A stretch of DNA of 64,000 nucleotides from Flaccisagitta enflata (GCA_965153355.1 OZ231128.1:3844001-3908000); one strand, 5' to 3'; shown: positions 11,685 through 23,440, counted from the first letter of the stretch. The notes: generated by a model not told the origin, from the sequence alone. Numbers and translations: made by a program.

Positions 11685-11853
11685 CTCGAGCTTTTGTTGC
11701 GTCTCGTTGAAAATTTTGTTCTTTTCGGTGATTATTTTCTCTGTGGCTTTTTGTTCTTTTGTCAACTCGATCAGTCGATTTTTCAGGACCGAAATCAGGA
11801 AAGAATTGCTTTTGAGGGCAGCACCGCTCAACGATGAGGGACTAGGTTCATCA
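11685..11853 (-). CDS. coiled-coil exon 4 of the chain
   Basis: Acceptor TATTCACAG and donor CTCGAG|GTTAGT bound the exon. The first base T completes the AG left by the previous exon (Ser), and the exon ends in phase 0. After a Ser/Pro-rich start (DEPSPSSLSG) it encodes a Lys/Glu-rich amphipathic stretch, VLKNRLIELTKEQKATEKI, continuing to KLE, which looks like coiled coil. On the coding strand a (CT)n microsatellite lies just upstream of the acceptor and probably serves as its pyrimidine tract. No family assigned. Confidence 0.65.
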
Positions 11854-11862
11854 CTGTGAATA

Positions 11863-11867
<5 letters not shown>

Positions 11868-11914
<47 letters not shown>
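11868..11914 (+). repeat. (AG)n microsatellite next to a splice acceptor
   Basis: On the coding (minus) strand it reads (CT)n, 15 bp before the acceptor of the exon ending at 11853. Confidence 0.9.
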
Positions 11915-11916
<2 letters not shown>

Positions 11917-12066
11917 TTATACATGTACTTGCGCAAGAACAAACGGTCTTGGTATCATTAGACTGATAGCCGAGGATTGACCTATACCTAATCCTAAGGG
12001 CATTTCAGAATTTGTTTGGTATTGATGACGGTATTCCAGAGTTTGTTTGGTATTGATGAGATTTTT

Positions 12067-12069
<3 letters not shown>

Positions 12070-12117
<48 letters not shown>
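12070..12117 (+). repeat. (AG)n microsatellite
   Basis: AG repeats abut the element at 12119 and replace its first bases. Confidence 0.9.
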
Positions 12118-12118
<1 letters not shown>

Positions 12119-12120
<2 letters not shown>

Positions 12121-12293
12121 AGATACACGGCCACCAGTTGCGGACGGGTGGGCAGGGGCGGAAATGCGCATTTTCCCACTTTTCAACTCGATCACCTCTA
12201 CGGACCAACCAACCAACCAATCAACCAACCGACCAACCAACCGGCCGACCGATGGACGGACAAAGCCTCTTATAGAGTTGCGTGTCCGCAACT
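12119..12293 (+). mobile_element. Helentron-like element, AGTTGCGGAC subfamily
   Basis: Has CCAGATACACGGCC, arm AGTTGCGGAC, block GGGTGGGCAGGGGCGG, (AACC)n/(GACC)n, and 3' hairpin AGTTGCGTGTCCGCAACT. Confidence 0.8.
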
Positions 12294-12299
12294 AAACAG

Positions 12300-13880
12300 G
12301 CAATGATTCAGAAATATATCAATCGACGAGAAGTGATATGTGAATTTAGTGACCGTAGCTCACTAAATCACTTAGAGACAAAATTTTCAGAAAACAAGCC
12401 CAAAATACGGCAAAAGTCGGGGACGGTTGGGCAGGGGCAGTTGAACTGCCGCAGTTCTACAGTATAGTACCACAAAGTAATGTACAAAAGTATTTCACAC
12501 ATACACACCTTACTATCTTGCTCAAAGTAAGAGTCCGGCATGTTTTCTTAAATTGTGGCTAAATTGTCAAAAAACATATAAAAAATTGGTGACTGTTAAA
12601 AGGCCCCTGCAAAAATGTGACAAAATGCCACCAAGCTTTGTTGCTCAATTCATTTAGACTTTACAGCAGAAAAAGTGAAATGATTCACTTTGACCCATGA
12701 GGTAAGAATCTTTTTTTTGTAATTTTGGTATTTTCATATGGGTATATCCTGTACATATCAATCATAGAAGGTCAGGAAGATCGGTGACCAATGTGAGAGA
12801 ACTTTCTTTTGCCACCAAGCAGAGCTCATTTGCTCAATTCGTTTAGATTTTACAACAAAATTAGGAAAAGGTTTGCCTTAAAATCAGAAAGGCAAAAACA
12901 GATAAATAAGTTGTGATACACGTCACACGCAAATCAATGGTAGGGTAACAAGAGACCATAACAGTTACTATACAAACAAAATTTGCAGCTAAAATATGCT
13001 AAAACACACTTTTATCACAAAAAAAAAAAACAGGTGTTACTAATCAATATTTATGAATAAATGACTAATTTCCATGACGAGGACTCTTAATTTGAGTAAG
13101 ATAGTACAGTTACCTAAAACACACACACAAAAAAAAACACATAATAGACAACATTTCAAAAATGTTTGGGACGGACTAAAAATTGAGAAGTTGAAATTAA
13201 AAGTGCCGACGACCCCCCATGAATTCAAATCATGACATCACATTTTAACAACTGAACAAAAAGAAATGTTTTTTCACTTTTTATCTTCTAACGCATAAAT
13301 ATAAATTTTGAATCCGCGTAATAAATGGCTCCATCCGTTAGCACATAAAAGCGGGGAAAACAAGAGTTAAACATGTATCAATTGAGACGTTATTTCTCTT
13401 TTTCATTGACGGTGGTCAGAGAACGGGCAATAACGAAGGTTAATGAAAACCATCTTTAATTCAATTTGGCAGAGTGAGAAATTCAATGAAAACTAACCAA
13501 AACATGAAAGGAGAATGTAAAGAAAAAAAGTTTTGATTCGGCCCCATCATTTGCCGTTATAAATGCACTTAAAAATGTTTGTGAGCGTAGTAGATGGTAG
13601 ATCTTGAACGTTTATTGCACACTGTAGAACCACTAACATGCCGGCATATATCTCGTGGCCTGTTCTCCTCTCTCTTGCAGATTGACGATCATGGCAAATT
13701 TCTGTTGATTTCCAACAACCCCCCCTTCTCTACCTCTACCTGCCCCCCCCCCCTCCCATCATCTCTCCACAGTCAACACTCACAGTCATAAGTCATAAAA
13801 GAGCAAAAATATACAAACAAAAAACAGATATATAGGAAAAATCTTTTTTATCAACATCAAAAGCATACTTCTAATCCGGT
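12300..13880. other. no gene seen; unassigned intron-like sequence
   Basis: AT-rich. A short piece GACGGTTGGGCAGGGGCAG at 12423 resembles the Helentron-like block. A phrase around GCTCAATTCATTTAGA (12645) recurs at 12834, so a degraded repeat is likely. Confidence 0.4.
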
Positions 13881-14030
13881 TGGTAACGGGTGGTCAAAAA
13901 AAAAGTGACTAAGCTAGCCTTTTCTCCAACAAGTTAGAAATTGTTTTTAAAAATTGATATTTTGAAAATAAAGTAAAGTATATAAAAAAAAAGATTTTTT
14001 GAATTTTCTAAAACAAATAACTACATAAAT

Positions 14031-14142
14031 AATCAGTTATTTTTAAGTAACACACATATTGATTAGGTCCTGTCTGAAATAATGCATAGATAATCAGTTA
14101 TTTTTAAGTAACACACATATTGATTAGGTCCTGTCTGAAATA
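14031..14142 (+). repeat. 61-bp tandem duplication
   Basis: AATCAGTTATTTTTAAGTAA and the following bases to TCTGAAATAA are present twice in a row with almost no change. Confidence 0.85.
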
Positions 14143-14258
14143 AACATAATTATTTGTGAGCCACTAAGCTGTGGTTTGAGAGATTTGAATAGAAACGAAA
14201 ATGATGTTTTTCAGAAGTATCTTTTGTTCTGTTGTATATTTGTATTTTTATAATTTTT

Positions 14259-16595
14259 AGTCGCGTGCACGCGACTCTACAACCCGCTTTGTCCGTCGGT
14301 CGGTTGGTCGGTCGGTCGGTTGGTCGGTTGGTCACACTTTACTTTTTTTTATCACTTTTATTTCTTTAAGTCATTTTTAGTAATTTTAAGACATTCTGAG
14401 TCATTCTAAGTCATTTTACGTCATTTTAAGTCATTTTAAGTCATTCTAAGTCATTTTTGGTCATTAGGTCATTTCATCATTTTAAGGGGACCTGATGATG
14501 AATTTTTGAAAACTTATAAGGCAAGTATCAAGAAACGACAAGTGGGCAGGGGTAGAACTAGCAATTTTTTTAATGATTCAAATTCATCAAAACTATACAT
14601 CACTGTATAGCTCATGAAGTAACATTTGAGAATCCAAAGAAGAATTTTGTTAACTGAGCTCATTTTTCATGCAAATTAAGCTTAATTCAACAGATTTTGT
14701 ACACACAAAAATACAAAATTAAGCATTTGGTAGCAAAAGAATCAATATGAGAATATTTTTTACCTCAATTATGTTTAAACGCAACAGTATGAGGATGTTT
14801 CATGGAAAAAAATCAAGATTTCATGAATTTTCAAAAAATCTCTATAAGCACCATTTTTGGTTGGTTAGCAGTGTGGTAAAAATTTGTACCGCCAAGCTCT
14901 TCTTCACACTAGTAATGTAGATACTCTTCAATAACTTTCATGCAAAATTTCAGCCAAATCGGCTTACTCATTCAAAAGTTATGCCACTTTTTCGTTTTTT
15001 CATCTGGCAGGTTGGTTGGGCTGGTTGGGCCGGTTTGACTCATCTTCAGAACACCAATTTTTTTCTCCTGATCTCTCTTAGTAAAGTCTGTTTTCCCGCA
15101 AAAAATTGTGGGTGTAGCTCAAAGGGTTCATGAGATATGGGCATTTTTGTAAATTGGACAAATTGAATTTTTTTTCCTTCAAAGTCCGCGAAATCATGAC
15201 CTCCGCTAAGAAGAAAATAACTACTACGATCGTCCGATGAGCGTATCAATTCTGTTCACACTTTAAGACTGACAAAATGTAAAATTTCATTGTGACCAAA
15301 CGACTGGCAGTTAAGACTTGAAATTTTCAGTGTAGATTCAAAATTTCACGCTCTTTCACGTGGTGTGATCAGATTTTGTGTAAATTGTGTCGTTTTCACA
15401 CCAAAGTGGCATATCTTAAGCGTTAGGTATGCGTTAGGAACAAATCTGGGGGTGTGCGCGAATTGATACGCTCCAAAAGAAATTTCATTTCTCTCCTTAG
15501 GATCAACCCAACAGCATGAAAATGGGAGGAAATGTCCCTCTAGTTGTTTTCCATCGAATGGTAAAAGAAAAAATGCTTAATGTTTAAGCAAAATGAGTTT
15601 TTAAAAAATAAATATCATAATGTTCAGCTTTGAGAGAAAAAAAGCAAAAAAATCGAGGAAGGGAAAATTTGATATTTACACCATTTTTTGATAACTTATT
15701 GTTTGAGTAATGAGTGGAAATTTTTTGTGTATACTGAGGGAAGGCTAATGGTCGATGAAAACTCATAATATCATATGATAAGACATTTTTTGATTTGATT
15801 TGCTTGCTATTTTCTACTGGAGACAGAATGGAGACAAGCCAAAAAGAGCCCTTTGATCAAATTTTTAGACCCCCCAGGGGTAGGGAGGGTCACAAAAAAT
15901 GGTTTGAAATTGTGCACTGGGTAGTTATGAATGTCTTTGAACCATTTAATTCATGTATAATGATGTATCTGAAGCTTGGGCCAACGTAGATTGGTAGAAA
16001 GTCGGGCCCACCAGGATGCTGTGGAACCGTGACATTCACCATAAGAAAAAAATATTCCATAATTTTTGATATTTTAAATCTAAATATACCCTCTTTTTCA
16101 TTTTTAACTAAAGGAGGTCTTCAAAAAAACTCATTAAATTTCTCACAAAAAATTTTTTTTTCAAAATTTTTTTTTTCAAAACAGATTTTTTTATTAACAA
16201 AAACATTTTTTGAAGAAAAAAATTGTTTAGAAAAATTCAATGTATTTTTTTAAAGGCTTTTTTTAGTCTTTTGATAAAAAAAAAGGTATATTTACATTCA
16301 GCATATCAAATTCTATAACATATTTTGTTTTCATATTTTTTGAAAATTTGAAGAATTTTTAAAGGGAGTTCCCTTAACCAAAAAATGAAAATGAAGGCAT
16401 ATTTGGATTCAGCATAATGAGAACTACAACATATTTTGCTTTCAGCAATTTTTAAAAAAAGACTATGTCCCCTTAAGTCATTTTTTGTCATTTTGAGTCA
16501 CTTTAAATCATTCTAAGTCATTCTTAGGCATTCTAAGTCTTTCTAAGTCATTCTAAGTCAGAAAGTCTCGCACGCGACTTAAAGGTGTTGGCCTT
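14259..16595 (-). mobile_element. long Helentron-like element, AGTCGCGTGC subfamily, with nested module
   Basis: On the minus strand it starts CAAGGCCAACACC (16595) with arm AGTCGCGTGCGAG and ends in hairpin AGTCGCGTGCACGCGACT at 14259. AAGTCATTTT-type repeats flank an inserted ~2-kb module (14483-16476) bounded by TTAAGGGGAC and its inverse GTCCCCTTAA. Most of the module recurs at 57860-59666. Confidence 0.75.
14483..16476. mobile_element. inserted module shared with 57.9-59.7 kb
   Basis: Ends TTAAGGGGAC/GTCCCCTTAA are inverted. 14520-16037 is similar along its length to 57868-59666 (for example AAGTGGGCAGGGGTAGAA and CTGTGGAACCGTGACATTC in both). No transposase frame seen. Confidence 0.6.
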
Positions 16596-17158
16596 GTTTT
16601 CAGTTTTTTTACTAGCTTTTGGATCATCCTTAACTATAAATAGTAACTATAAAAAAATAGTAACTATAAAAAAATAAAAAATAGTAACTATAAAAAAATT
16701 TCATTTTCATACTAAAAATCATTAAAAAAAATCAAGGCAGTCCAAAATTACATTAAGTTTATTGAATATTACTTGAAATGAATAAAAAAAGTACAAAAAT
16801 CACAGTTATGAAAAAAATTCTCCTGCATCATATCTTTTTAGCTAGAAAAAAAGTTTTACAATAAACATTTTTTTACAAAAGATATCAGAAAACAAAAAAA
16901 TCACTTTTTTTTAGAAAAAAAGATATCAGAAAACAAAAAAGTCATTTTTTTTGACCACCCCTTACAATGAAGCCTTTTAAGTGAAGCTACTCAAAAAATT
17001 TCATCTCATTGGGTAAAGTGAGAAAAAAAATGTTTTTAATCGATCAAATCTGTGACTGATGCTGTAGACAGTATGTTGATATTTCACCCCCGATTTCCCT
17101 CTTCCACCCTCTTCCACCCACTCCGCACATGAAACGATGCCAATTGTTATTTCCATAC

Positions 17159-17289
17159 CTGGATAGTTCGTGAGTTAAATGATGTTGATTTTCCGAGACT
17201 GTTGAGTAATTAGGACAGGAAAAGTGGAGTCCTTCTTCGTCGAAAATCGTCGCTTCCGCTTCCGCTTCCGCTTCCGGTGAGCAACATGA
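17159..17289 (-). CDS. short acidic exon, probable exon 3 of the chain
   Basis: The exon lies between acceptor CATCCTTGCAG and donor CCAG|GTATGG. Only one of the three frames is open right through: it starts in phase 0, matching the phase-0 end of the exon at 59827, and ends in phase 2, matching the next exon. It encodes about 43 residues beginning SCCSPEAEAEAEA (a short Glu-Ala repeat from a GGAAGC hexamer repeat), then EEGLHFSCPNYSTVSENQ. The link to the 59.8 kb exon crosses a 42.5 kb intron, so other exons between them cannot be excluded. The acceptor has a duplicate 50 bp upstream (see findings). Confidence 0.5.
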
Positions 17290-17310
17290 CTGCAAGGATG
17301 AAAATGAAAC

Positions 17311-17340
17311 ATGACATGACATGACATGACATGACATGAC
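17311..17340 (+). repeat. (ACATG)n repeat between duplicated acceptors
   Basis: Six ACATG units lie between two copies of TGCAAGGATGAAAATGAAA, upstream of the exon at 17159-17289. Confidence 0.9.
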
Positions 17341-17387
17341 TGCAAGGATGAAAATGAAAACGACAAATCGTCATTGACGTCGAGTAA

Positions 17388-17645
17388 GGGCGTGTTTCTA
17401 GTGTCACCGCCAAAAACGCGTTTATTCCCGTGAAATATGTTCACAGCGTGAACACATATTCATGAATTTCATCTGTCCCATGAGGGCGTGAGCTAAGTGA
17501 GTGAGCGAGCCTGTGAACAGAGTGGAGCAAAGCAATAAGCTGTAGAGCTAATGAGCGAAGTGAGTGAGCGGTGCGAGCGAAAGAACGTAGCGAGCGACCG
17601 AGTGGCCCGTTAAAAACGCGATTGTCTGTGACTAGAAACGCGCCC
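17388..17645 (-). mobile_element. GGGCG-ended MITE (Harbinger-like)
   Basis: Terminal inverted repeats GGGCGTGTTTCTAGT and ACTAGAAACGCGCCC, with a core of GAGTGAGC/GAGCGA units. Left flank is TAA; the right flank is not a match. Confidence 0.8.
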
Positions 17646-17914
17646 CGCTTTAACGGATCCAAGAGTGAAGGAAATCAAAAAGACACCGCCAGAAATGACC
17701 CCAAGTTTTACAAGTTTTTAACGATTGTTTTTTGAAAAGGGAACACAAAACTATTCCAGAGACGGTTTGCGCAAATATTCGTTCATTTCCCGCGCCAACT
17801 GGATCATTTAAAATTGACGGGCAAAAAGATTCAATTTCAAACCGCGCAACTGTAGCTGAGCACCGCTAGTACCGCTGGTAGTATAGAAGTCATTTATCCA
17901 GAATTTAGAGTGAT

Positions 17915-18088
<174 letters not shown>

Positions 18089-18154
18089 AGTCATTCATCC
18101 AGAATTTAGAGTGATTTTAGTGCACAGGAGCAGCAAATTTGGAGAATCGTTTCG

Positions 18155-18290
18155 CGTGAAATTCTTAATAAAAATAAAAATTTTGCATTTCTAAGAACTT
18201 GGCCCCTTTCTTACGTCTTTAGAACAGGGCCATGTTTTAAGAAATGCAAATCTATGCATTCAGAGACAGATTAAGAATTTCACGTAGGAC
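18155..18290. repeat. hairpin repeat related to the 610-bp element core
   Basis: GTGAAATTCTTAAT and its complement ATTAAGAATTTCAC bound inner arms around GGCCC...GGGCC. Confidence 0.6.
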
Positions 18291-18699
18291 AAGTCAAGGA
18301 ATGGAGGCTAATTTTCTTTTTCTTTTTTTTTCTCATTTTTTTCAACTGATTTTGAACACATAAATGATTCTCAATGCAAATAAATCAATGATTTATACTA
18401 AAAATATGATTTCTTTTTAGAAAATTGTAAATTCATCACTTTATTATTTTTCTAGAATATGATTTGACCGTGAAAATTGCCCCTTCGTGTGCACCTTGAC
18501 ATCTCTATCGTGAATGTTGATTTTTTTTTATCCTTGTTTCTCATCTTTTACCAATTTCAGTAAAAAAAAAGTGAAAAAAAATCTTTGCCATAAAATTTGT
18601 GGTTTTGATATTTTGTATTTTATTTTCAAAATCTCTGTTTTGGTTTTTAGGTAAACTTCAGAAAATCTAGATTGTTGACTTAGCCAATTTGATTATAAG

Positions 18700-19558
18700 A
18701 TGATTATCGGGAAAAAAGTCGAAGTCAGTCTTCGACTTTTTGACATATTCGAGAGAAACAGGGTTTTCATTTTCTTATGCGGAAGTTGAGCATCTCTTCC
18801 GGCCGAATGTGGCCTCCAATGAAATTGATAGGGTAAGTAAATTTGATAATTCTCTTTCATTTGGCGCCAAGCAGAATGCTCTACGGCAAATATTTTTCGC
18901 GCTATGAATTTTTAAAGATTTATTTATGAAAATTGCGAAATGATTTTTTTTTGATTTTTTATGATTTTGAGTAGGATCAGAAAAGGAGTGTATTTATGTA
19001 TGTTTGAGCATGCAACTACAAGAAAACATGTTTATGAGCATATCTGCTCATCTGTGAGGGTGTTTTTGAGTATTTTAGCTCATTTAGCTCATTTAACTCA
19101 GTCTGTTTTTCTGATTTAAAATGCGATAAATGAATAAATGTTTTGATACATGTTTGAGCATGCAAATACAAGAAAGCATGTCAGTGAGCAGAGTTGCTCA
19201 TCTGTGAGGGTGTTTTTGAGTATTCTAGCTCATTTAGCTCATTTAGCTCATTTAGCTTGTTTTTTTTTCTGATTTTAAAACAGATAAATAAATGTTATGA
19301 TTTAAGCATGCAAATTCAAGAAAGCATGTCAGTAAGCATAACTGGTTGTCTAGTTTAGTGATTTTTAATATCTCAGCTCATCTAGCTCATTTGGCTCAGT
19401 CCTATTTTTCTCTGATTTTCAGTGCAACCAATACATACAATTGCTCTCAATTTGATCTAACAAATAAAAAGAATTGCAGTGACTGAAGACAAAAGCTTGA
19501 TGAAAAGTGAACAACGCTTACGACTTTTTTCCTCACGGCGACAGCCGCCATTACTGGT
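18700..19558 (+). repeat. about 850-bp dispersed repeat, copy 2
   Basis: Second copy of the repeat at 1265-2110, same order and orientation, including three internal units of about 170 bp and the GC-rich 3' end CGGCGACAGCCGCCATTACT. Confidence 0.75.
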
Positions 19559-19663
19559 AAAATTAAAATTGGGCCCAATTTTCAAACGCCCATCGATTGT
19601 GATCATCGTCCTGTTTCCAACGAGAAATCTGACGAACCTTACATTTTCTGAAAAGGACAGATG

Positions 19664-19740
19664 GACAAAAGAACAGATGGACAAAAGGACAGATGGACAA
19701 AAGGACAGATGGACAAGAGGACATTTCCTGAAAAGGACAG
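19664..19740 (+). repeat. GGACAGATGGACAAAA 16-bp tandem repeat
   Basis: About four or five units of a 15-16 bp repeat. Confidence 0.8.
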
Positions 19741-19823
19741 ATTTACAAATGGACATGAACGGACTGACATCCAAGAAAGTAAGACTACTTGACTTTGATT
19801 CATATTTAAAAAGGTTTTTTTTT

Positions 19824-19882
19824 AGATACGCCATCGCATCTCTATAAGAGTGTCTGTCCGTCCGTCCGTCCGTTACGCTTCC
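19824..19882 (-). mobile_element. 3' end of Helentron-like element, AGATGCG subfamily
   Basis: Hairpin AGATACGCCATCGCATCT, then CTCTATAAGAG and TCCG repeats; the other end is not identified. Confidence 0.6.
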
Positions 19883-20284
19883 TCTAATATCAAGCAGATG
19901 ACGCATTGATTTGCCCTCCTGGGCTTGTTTTTCTTAAGGACTGACAGACCGACAGAGCCAATACAACATATTTTCGCGTAATAAATAGCATGGCTGACCC
20001 CCGAAGCTATCCCATGAAGTGCATTGCACTTTTTTTTCATATCTTTCAGCGGTTCTTTTTTTTCCTTCTTCTTCTTTCTTTCATGATGATGGTACCGAAA
20101 TTTCACCACACGGAATATAAAAAAAAATCGTCTAAGAAAAACATAAATTGATGAAAAGATTATTTACACGGTTTTGTTGTGTTTCTTCCTTTCTTTTCAC
20201 TTTCGTTAAGGTTGTTTCGTATTTAGCCAGAAGGTGCTACTTTTCAACGTTCTTTACTTTTTTTCTCACTATCTTTTTTTCTAA

Positions 20285-20287
<3 letters not shown>

Positions 20288-20379
<92 letters not shown>

Positions 20380-20415
20380 TCTCTTTCTCTCTCTCTTTCT
20401 CTCTCTCTCTTTCTC
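20288..20415 (+). repeat. (CT)n microsatellite
   Basis: CT repeats with CTTT variants at the right end. Confidence 0.95.
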
Positions 20416-20612
20416 ATGCGCGAAAGAAAACTCTAGTAAGGGAAAGCGAAATTTTTCGATGGTTTTTCAACTTGCGCTCATACCATTAATCCAATTTGTT
20501 TCTACTTTTTCCGGTTATCAAAATAAATATAGAGAAAAAAACTTCACATGAAAAAGTTTTAGAAGCGTGCTGTTTCATCGGGTCTAAAACGGCAAAGCCC
20601 AACACCCAAACC

Positions 20613-20714
<102 letters not shown>

Positions 20715-20899
20715 CTCGTTCTTGCGTTCCCCTTCCTTATTGATAAGACACCCAGATGCGTCCTATAAAGATCCTAATATTGCAAAGAATGTTGCCATCA
20801 CGACTAAGAGGGTGTAGGGATGGTAACCCCATCCATATCGTCCTTTTGGTCCTTCCAATAAATCCCATTTTCTCTTTTCTCTCTCACGACTACACATTA

Positions 20900-21112
20900 A
20901 CACCTGTTAAAGTATTATTGTCACAGCAACATTTACAGTAAAACTATAAAAAGCGCACTTTTAGTTGGCCTAGTAAGATGAAATTTTTACTGAAGTGTCT
21001 TGATACCTTTGTGCTATTATGGTTCAAATTTCATCCGACTGGGCCAATTTGAAGTATGTTTTGTATGGAATAACTTTATTTGCCGCTGTGACAATAATTG
21101 TTGAACAGGTGT
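20900..21112. mobile_element. 213-bp TA-flanked MITE (Tc1/mariner-like)
   Basis: ACACCTGTTAAAGTATTATT and its near-complement AATAATTGTTGAACAGGTGT form the ends, with TA on both sides (20898-20899, 21113-21114). Inner arms include GTCACAGC/GCTGTGAC. Confidence 0.75.
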
Positions 21113-21462
21113 TACACTCTGTCGTTACATGTACTTGATTTTGACTGGGATCTAAATCATCCAATATTCTAACAAACAATCTCTCGAACTCGAAGCATCG
21201 ATCTTGACTCTTGTTTTCTTTGTTGCAGACATCTCACTTTTGGATCAGAAATCCAGGAGAGATTCATAAAAAGAATTAAAAAAAATCTTCAAGATCTATT
21301 TAAAAAGTTTAAACGTTTTTAATTTATTTTCATTTTCTTTTTAATTTTTGCCTTACTCCTTGGCAATTGGGTGGAGTTAGGAATAACGGGAGGGCGGCGG
21401 AAGAATGGTGAAAGAAATTTAATGAAAGAACCAAAGGAAATTCGTAAGAACCCGATGATAAA

Positions 21463-21583
21463 AAGAAAGAAAGAAAGATCGAAAGAAAGGAAGAAAGAAA
21501 GGAAGAAAGAAAGAAAGAAAGAAAGATAGAAAGATAGAAAGATAGAAAGAAAGAACGTAAGAATGAAAGATAGATTGCTAGAA
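21463..21583 (+). repeat. degenerate (GAAA)n
   Basis: AAGA/AAGG/ATAG variants of a GAAA repeat. Confidence 0.9.
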
Positions 21584-21608
21584 AGAAACCAGTCGCAAAT
21601 CTCGCAAT

Positions 21609-21952
21609 ATGTGGTCGGCGATACCCGTTGCCCTGTTTTGTATCGGTATGTTGGCAATTGTAGGTGATAGTTAATAGGGCAGCGGCTCTGAAGGGGACTA
21701 TGTCCTGTAGAAGACAGGGGGATTTGCCTAATTGAGTAAGTATGGCTGGGATTTGAGAGTTGAGGCTGGGATTTGAGCCTCAAGGCTGGGATTTGGCCTG
21801 GATGCCGGAATTTGAGAATCCAGGCTGAGGTTTGAGTCTCAAGGCTGGGATTTGAGCCTCAGGGCTGAAGAGGAGACGTAGGGATGGACACATGAACGAA
21901 CAAAAGTTCTACAGTACATCGTCCCCTTCGGGGCTGCTGCCCAAAAAGAGGG
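21609..21952 (+). mobile_element. GC-hairpin element with GGCTGGGATTTGAG repeats
   Basis: Left part has CGATACCCGTTGCCC and GGGCAGCGGCTCTGAAGGGG; right end CCCCTTCGGGGCTGCTGCCC is its inverse. The core is a ~19-20 bp minisatellite. Same family as 21985-22614. Confidence 0.65.
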
Positions 21953-21984
21953 AAAAAAGAAATAGTCGCAAAAGCGTTAGATGG

Positions 21985-22614
21985 TCAGCGGTACCCGTTG
22001 CCCCTATGTGAGTATATGTGGATGTGTGATGGTGAGAGGGGCAGCGGCCCCGAAGGGGCCGATGACCTATGCTTAGTAAGTTTTGAGCGTTGAGGCTGTA
22101 ATATGAGCCTTAAAGCTGTGGTTTGAGCCTTTGAACTTCCAAGCTGTTATCTTAGACCTCAAGGCTGAGACTGGCATTTGATCGTCAAGGCTGGGATGTG
22201 AGCCTCGAGGCTAGAAATTGGGCCTCAAGGCTAGAAATTAGGCCTCAAAGCTAGGATTTGGGCCTTGAGGCTAGAATTTGGGCCTTGAGGCTAGAATTTG
22301 GGCCTCCGGGCTAGAATTTGGGCCTTGAGGCTAGAATTTGGGCCTCGAGGCTAGAATTTGGGCCCTGAGGCTAGAATTTGGGCCTTGAGGCTAGAATTTG
22401 GGCCTCGAGGCTAGAAATTAGGCCTCGAGGCTAAAATTTGGGCCTAAAGGCTAGAATTTGGGCCTCGAGGCTAGAATTTGGGCCTCGAGGCTAGAATATG
22501 AGCTTCAAGGGGGGGTGGACGGAGAAGGAGGAGGAGAAGGAGAAGGAGGAGAAGAAATTTCCCCTATGTGTGAAAGCATAGGTCATCGGCCCCTTCGGGG
22601 CCGCTGCCCAAAAG
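21985..22614 (+). mobile_element. GC-hairpin element with 20-bp minisatellite core
   Basis: CAGCGGTACCCGTTGCCCC, then hairpin GCGGCCCCGAAGGGGCCG, then ~20 units of GAGGCTAGAATTTGGGCCTC (about 22200-22500), then the inverse hairpin CGGCCCCTTCGGGGCCGCTG. ATAGGTCATCGG mirrors CCGATGACCTAT. Confidence 0.7.
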
Positions 22615-22615
22615 G

Positions 22616-22618
<3 letters not shown>

Positions 22619-22680
<62 letters not shown>

Positions 22681-22690
22681 ACAGATAGAT
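22619..22690 (+). repeat. (GATA)n microsatellite
   Basis: About 15 GATA units directly after the GC-hairpin element. Confidence 0.95.
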
Positions 22691-22944
22691 AGGTATACAA
22701 ATTTAGATGGAGAGAAACACTGACATGAAAATTGAAAAAAACAAGCCCGGCCGGGCAAAGATGCGTCCGGACTGTGTCTCTGCGTGTATTGATCATGTGA
22801 CATATACGGAGAGACAGATGGACGACCAGACGGGTGAAACGACTGAGTAATAGAGGAGGCTCTCAAAACATGTTGGTTGATCATTTGTTTCATGGTAGGA
22901 TCTCACCGTGGCCAAAAACAGCCGAGAAACGCGGTTTTTGCACA

Positions 22945-23043
22945 GGCGTAACGGACCGACCGACGGACGGACGGACGGGCCGACCGACGGACCGACCGAC
23001 GGACCGACGGACAAACCCTCTTATAGAGATGCGAGGACGCATC
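22945..23043 (+). mobile_element. 3' part of Helentron-like element, AGATGCG subfamily
   Basis: (GACG)n/(GACC)n repeats, CTCTTATAGAG, and hairpin AGATGCGAGGACGCATCT. Confidence 0.7.
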
Positions 23044-23324
23044 TAAAAAGGGAGTAAAAAATAGTGTACAGGAAAGAACCAGAGCTTCTTTTTTTCGAAT
23101 TCTTAAAAAACTTTCAACAGAGGAAATAATGAATGACGGAAGAATTTAAACAAACAATGAACAAATAAACAAAAATACAAAAAAAAAGGGGGTTAAAGAA
23201 CGCTCCTGCTGTAAACCAAAGAAAAAAAATGAACGGAAGAGAGACAGTGAAAAGTAAAAGCTAGGAGGAAAGGTACTGAAGGAGGGATGACCGATGGAGG
23301 ACAAACCGAAAAAAAAGAGAGGGA

Positions 23325-23345
23325 ATTAAGGAAAGAAAGAAAGAT

Positions 23346-23440
<95 letters not shown>

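Larger units (their letters stand above)
13884..16977. mobile_element. possible inverted-repeat element split by nested insertions
   Basis: GTAACGGGTGGTC followed by an A run at 13886 is matched in inverse by a T run and GACCACCCCTTAC at 16955-16970. Everything between includes the Helentron-like element 14259-16595. Boundaries are uncertain. Confidence 0.4.

Noticed and set aside
13660-13791. TCTCTCTTGCAG followed by an open stretch IDDHGKFLLISNN on the plus strand
   Set aside because: Good acceptor look, but no donor, no partner exon and a low-complexity end; left as chance.
15795-15989. Frame resembling a small protein, repeated at 59385-59618
   Set aside because: Lies in the duplicated module; the two copies differ by changes not typical of coding constraint and no family is recognised.
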